The notes under the pieces are model-generated. The model did no database searches. It saw only the letters and a list, made by a program, of their open reading frames with translations, and was not told where the DNA came from. A DNA stretch of 64,000 nucleotides. Source: an uncultured Bacteroidales bacterium (lineage in GTDB: Bacteria; Bacteroidota; Bacteroidia; Bacteroidales; UBA932). The stretch covers positions 51,010 through 115,009 of the forward strand of contig CASEBV010000014.1 in the NCBI GenBank assembly GCA_949286415.1, in the 5' to 3' direction. Below, piece by piece: positions 61,065 through 64,000 of this stretch. Position 1 is the first letter of the stretch. The number at the start of each line of letters is the position of its first letter. The position numbers and the translations under genes were made by a program.

Positions 61065-62024
61065 CTACAGCTCCCAGGCCAGGGCGGAAGCTCCGAGAAT
61101 GGCGGCATCCGATTCCTTCAGCTGGGAGAAGACTATCTTTATCTTGTTTCTCCAAAGGTGAAGGAGATTGGCATTCATCGCATCCATTATCGGCTGATAG
61201 AGATATTCCTTGGCCCTTGCAAGGCCGCCGAAAAGTACGATTGCCTCCGGAGCGCTGAATGCGACGAAATCCGCAAATGACTCGCCGAGAATCTTGCCCG
61301 TGAACTCAAATATTCTCAAAGCCAGCTTGTCCCCATCCTTGGCGGCTTCATAAACATCCTTGGAGGAAATGCTGTCAAGGCTTCTGAGGACCGACGGCTC
61401 GTCGGTCATGTCAAGCCACTCTCTTGCCGTACGGGAGACTCCGGTTGCGGAACAATATGTCTCAAGGCAGCCTGTCTTCCCGCAATTGCAGACTCTGCCG
61501 TTATGGCGTACTGCACAAGTGTGCCCGAGTTCCCCGGCAAAACCGTCATGCCCGTAGACAACCTCTCCGTTGATGACAATGCCGCTTCCCACACCGGTGC
61601 CGAGGGTAATCATAATGAAATTCTTCATTCCCCTTGCCGCGCCGTATGTCATCTCACCGACAGCAGCCGCATTGGCGTCATTTGTAAGGGCAACCTTGAG
61701 CCCGCCAGTCCTTTTTGAGAGCAAGTCCGCAAACGGGATTGTCTTCGCGCCGCCCCAAACTATGTTGACGGCATTCTCGATGTTTCCGGTATAATAGTTC
61801 CCGTTCGGGGCACCTACGCCTATCCCTCTGATCTTTCCCTCGGAAGAAGACTCTGTGATAATCTTCTCAAGGGCAGCAGCCACTTCATCGATATACAGAT
61901 TCACATCATCGTATGTATCCGTACGGATAACTGTCTGGGAAAGGACCTGACCTCTCGTATCCACTATTCCCATCTTGGTTGTCTGTCCTCCTATGTCAAT
62001 TCCTACGACATAAGGTTTTTCCAT
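61065..62024 (-). CDS. ROK-family sugar kinase (glucokinase-like)
   Basis: 319 residues from the ATG at 62024; ATGs at 62039 and 62051 are alternatives. ATP-binding GIDIGGQTTKMGIVDTRG at the N-terminus, LTNDANAAAVGEM with the catalytic aspartate, GTGVGSGIVINGEVVYGHDG, and the ROK zinc motif CNCGKTGCLE. It would phosphorylate glucose or a similar hexose (ROK includes GlcNAc and mannose kinases). Its position between two sugar MFS genes points to capture of the imported sugar. Confidence 0.93.
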   Translation of the reverse strand: MEKPYVVGIDIGGQTTKMGIVDTRGQVLSQTVIRTDTYDDVNLYIDEVAAALEKIITESSSEGKIRGIGVGAPNGNYYTGNIENAVNIVWGGAKTIPFADLLSKRTGGLKVALTNDANAAAVGEMTYGAARGMKNFIMITLGTGVGSGIVINGEVVYGHDGFAGELGHTCAVRHNGRVCNCGKTGCLETYCSATGVSRTAREWLDMTDEPSVLRSLDSISSKDVYEAAKDGDKLALRIFEFTGKILGESFADFVAFSAPEAIVLFGGLARAKEYLYQPIMDAMNANLLHLWRNKIKIVFSQLKESDAAILGASALAWEL

Positions 62025-62076
62025 AATATCTGTATTCATGATATCAAACAATTATATAGTTTCTGACTTGATTTTG

Positions 62077-63369
62077 CTATGCCTTCTTTACTTTCGAACC
62101 GAGCAGCGCATACCAGAGAATATACAGGACAGCAACTATCACGACCCAATAACTTACCATATAGCCGGCTGCATCTGCAATGGCGTTCTGCAGAAGCGGA
62201 AGGATGCCGCCGCCGACCACCATCATCATGAATGCACCCGAGGCAAGAGCCGTGGCATTGCCGAGGCCTTCGACAGCAAGATTGAAGATTGTGCCCCACA
62301 TGACAGAAGTGCAGAGACCGCAGAGCACTAAAAGAAGGGCTGAAAGCGGAACCTGTTCTATTCCGAAGCCGGAACCCTTGAATACAGGCATCGATGTCAC
62401 GACAGTTGACGGAATGAACATTGCGGCCAATATGAGCACGGCAGCCACTGCCGCTGCAAAGCTCAGCTGGGCACGGCTGGAAACCACTCCGCTGATAAAA
62501 CTTGACACGAACCGTCCGACGAGCATGAGAAGCCAGTATGTTCCGGCGACAAAGCCTGCTGTGGCTGCGGCTGTCTTAGGGTCAAGTCCGGCACCTCCCT
62601 CAGAATCCGAAAGATAGAAATTGAGAGTTCCAGGGATGCCCACCTCGACGCCCACATACAGGAAGATGGCGATTACGCCGAAAACGAAATGGCGGAATTT
62701 CCACGGACTCTCGGCATGACCTCCGTCTGATGCCGAATGAGGGTTTTCAATCGGAACAAATGCAAGAATGATGAAAGTAAGAAGGAATACACCCATTGCA
62801 ATATACATCACCGGATTGACATCCGTAATGATTGTATCCTTCGTCACCTCACCGATGAGAGCACCGACAAACATAGGTGTTATGGTACCCATCAGAGAAT
62901 TGAATGTACCGCCTATCTGGACGAGCTGGTTGCCTTTCTTCCCGCTTCCGCCGAGAAGGTTGAGCATAGGGTTCACCACTGTATTCAGGATACATACGGA
63001 GAAGCCCGCAACGAAGGCACCGAACAGATATATGAACCAGTTTGCAGGAAGACCCGCGAGCGTGGAGCCTGTCCCGACAATTCCTGAAAGGAACTGAATC
63101 AGAACGCCGAAGAACCCGATGGCGACAGCAAGAAGTGCCGTCTTCTTATAACCGATTCTGGTGATGAGCTTGCCCGCCGGAATACCCATGAAGAGGTATG
63201 CGAGGAAGTTCATCATGTTGCCCATCATACCGAGGGCATTGGATCCGTCAATTCCCGGCTGCTGTTTCCAGATCACACCGATAGGAGCCGCAAGATTCGT
63301 CACGAAAGAAATCATTCCGAAGAGGAAAATCATCGTGATGATCGCGACCAGATTGCCATTTTTTCTCAT
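62077..63369 (-). CDS. MFS sugar transporter, FucP-like (copy 2)
   Basis: 430 residues with about 12 membrane helices, paralogous to the protein at 59573. Shared landmarks: LFGMISFVTNLAAPIGVIWK, YLFMGIPAGKLITRIGYKK, NTVVNPMLNLLGGSGKKGNQ, CTSVMWGTIFNLAVEGLGNA. It is first in the leftward set transporter-kinase-transporter, 52 bp upstream of the ROK kinase, and has a good predicted promoter. The sugar is unknown. Confidence 0.92.
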   Translation of the reverse strand: MRKNGNLVAIITMIFLFGMISFVTNLAAPIGVIWKQQPGIDGSNALGMMGNMMNFLAYLFMGIPAGKLITRIGYKKTALLAVAIGFFGVLIQFLSGIVGTGSTLAGLPANWFIYLFGAFVAGFSVCILNTVVNPMLNLLGGSGKKGNQLVQIGGTFNSLMGTITPMFVGALIGEVTKDTIITDVNPVMYIAMGVFLLTFIILAFVPIENPHSASDGGHAESPWKFRHFVFGVIAIFLYVGVEVGIPGTLNFYLSDSEGGAGLDPKTAAATAGFVAGTYWLLMLVGRFVSSFISGVVSSRAQLSFAAAVAAVLILAAMFIPSTVVTSMPVFKGSGFGIEQVPLSALLLVLCGLCTSVMWGTIFNLAVEGLGNATALASGAFMMMVVGGGILPLLQNAIADAAGYMVSYWVVIVAVLYILWYALLGSKVKKA

Positions 63370-63411
63370 CGTTATTATGTTTTAATTATTAATTATGATT
63401 TCAAAATTTGC

Positions 63412-63442
63412 GAAAGTTACAAATTTTTCATCATTGCACAAA
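63412..63442 (-). promoter_or_regulatory. Predicted promoter of the sugar-transporter set
   Basis: Minus-strand TTTG (63442-63439), 19-nt spacer, TAACTTTC (63419-63412; 7 of 8 matches to TAnnTTTG), 42 nt upstream of the ATG at 63369. Confidence 0.5.
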
Positions 63443-63489
63443 AAATAACATTCCGGGGCGAAGTCAGATGGGGCAGGTGATGGGAATAC

Positions 63490-63529
63490 CGCGCCCGGTG
63501 GATATATGAACAGGTGTCCACCGGGCGCG
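63490..63529. repeat. Dispersed GC-rich palindrome, copy 4
   Basis: CGCGCCCGGTGGA (63490-63502) pairs perfectly with TCCACCGGGCGCG (63517-63529), 13 bp, 14-nt loop. The same arms occur 35 kb away at 28598-28751. It lies in a 304-bp gap that otherwise holds only two divergent promoters. Confidence 0.75.
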
Positions 63530-63578
63530 CCTCGGATTGCGGTCCCGACATGATTTCCAGCAGTACACTAAAGAAAAA

Positions 63579-63609
63579 TTTGCCCCCCTGTCTTTTTTCT
63601 ATATTTTTG
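63579..63609 (+). promoter_or_regulatory. Predicted promoter of the BACON-type lipoprotein gene
   Basis: TTTG at 63579-63582, 19-nt spacer, TATTTTTG at 63602-63609. This is a complete Bacteroidetes promoter with a leader of about 58 nt before the ATG at 63674. Confidence 0.6.
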
Positions 63610-63673
63610 TCGCGTGTACGCCAGGATGTGACAACTCAAACGAATTAAATGAATTACCATAAAATTAATTGCC

Positions 63674-64000
63674 ATGAAAAAAACCGCAAATCTGCTTGTC
63701 TGCGCTTTTCTTGTTGTGACAAGCCTCGCTTCGTGCAGGAATGAAGAGGTGCCGGGGTATTCCATTTCCGTTGACCCTGCGGAACTGTCATTCGGCTACG
63801 ACGGAGGAGAAGAGACTGTGAGTGTGACAAGCACGGCCGATTGGGAACTCTCCGGAGATTCATTCTGGTGCCATGCCTCCTCATATTCCGGGAAAGGTGA
63901 TGCGGAGGTCATCTTCACGGCAGACCCCAACGAGGATGCTGAAGCCGGCAGGAGCGCGACTTTCACTTTCGTCAGCGGGGACAGGAAAGCCACATTGACC
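63674..64000 (+). CDS. BACON-type lipoprotein, N-terminal part (runs off the right edge)
   Basis: The frame is open for 109 codons to the window edge. Lipoprotein signal MKKTANLLVCAFLVVTSLASC with lipobox LASC, then RNEE, an acidic segment fitting surface export. The next 85 residues look like a BACON domain: SVDPAELSFGYDGGEETVSV, TSTADWELSG, SATFTFVSGDRKATLT. BACON domains occur in Bacteroidetes surface proteins, often glycan- or mucin-binding or attached to enzymes. The remainder of the protein, and so its function, is not visible. Confidence 0.85.
   Translation, partial: MKKTANLLVCAFLVVTSLASCRNEEVPGYSISVDPAELSFGYDGGEETVSVTSTADWELSGDSFWCHASSYSGKGDAEVIFTADPNEDAEAGRSATFTFVSGDRKATLT

Noticed and set aside
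1..64000. CRISPR array, prophage, integrase or conjugative element
   Set aside because: No regular spacer-repeat structure, phage structural genes, integrase or transfer genes were found. The only tRNA has no integrase or duplicated 3' end beside it.

Overview
The window is a chromosome segment of a Bacteroidetes bacterium, most likely order Bacteroidales. The evidence is a SusC/SusD pair, many lipoproteins with Bacteroidetes-style lipoboxes, a BACON-type lipoprotein, a sigma-54 factor with its RpoN box, Bacteroidetes-type promoters (TAnnTTTG at -7, often with TTTG 19-20 nt upstream), and a dcw cluster without murB or ddl, as is usual in this phylum. I cannot name the genus from sequence alone. 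Genes are closely packed, with many ATGA stop/start overlaps.

Layout. 0-11.7 kb is housekeeping: the 5' part of nadK diverging from pdxJ, an OmpH/Skp-like chaperone, a glycosyltransferase, a LysM plus receptor-fold protein, the leftward operon trxB-bamD-rpoZ-recN, a short-chain dehydrogenase, and a cysteine-free PerR/Fur-like regulator overlapping a second glycosyltransferase. 11.6-25.8 kb is a leftward surface locus: two related modular lipoproteins, SusC, SusD, a large lipoprotein, a subtilisin-family (S8) lipoprotein protease and a small lipoprotein. It has no glycoside hydrolase and no linked sensor or sigma/anti-sigma regulator, so it looks like surface proteolysis coupled to TonB-dependent uptake rather than a glycan locus. 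tRNA-His with its own terminator follows at 26.0 kb.

26.2-38.9 kb holds bcp, a carboxyltransferase of the pyruvate/oxaloacetate type whose biotinyl-like domain lacks the biotin lysine, a DUF1349 secreted protein divergent from a LuxR-type regulator, radC, upp, rpoN, a SPOR protein, a LEA-type lipoprotein, miaB, cls and an M23 peptidase. The intergenic DNA from 28.5 to 32 kb is rich in short tandem repeats and contains most copies of a dispersed GC-rich palindrome (GCGCCCGGTGG...CCACCGGGCGC) that recurs at 63.5 kb.

39.0-54.7 kb is a complete division and cell-wall cluster: mraZ-rsmH-ftsL-ftsI-murE-mraY-murD-ftsW-murG-murC-ftsQ-ftsA-ftsZ. It is preceded by four TGGAA repeats spaced exactly 10 bp, a good candidate MraZ operator. 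54.8-59.5 kb has gltX, a small membrane protein, rpiB, truB and a MATE exporter. 59.6-63.4 kb has two FucP-like sugar transporters flanking a ROK sugar kinase. The window ends inside a BACON-type lipoprotein gene.

The most noteworthy items are the protease-containing SusCD locus with its repeated WEGP-signature modules, the dispersed palindrome family, the lysine-less biotinyl domain, and the cysteine-free PerR-like regulator.
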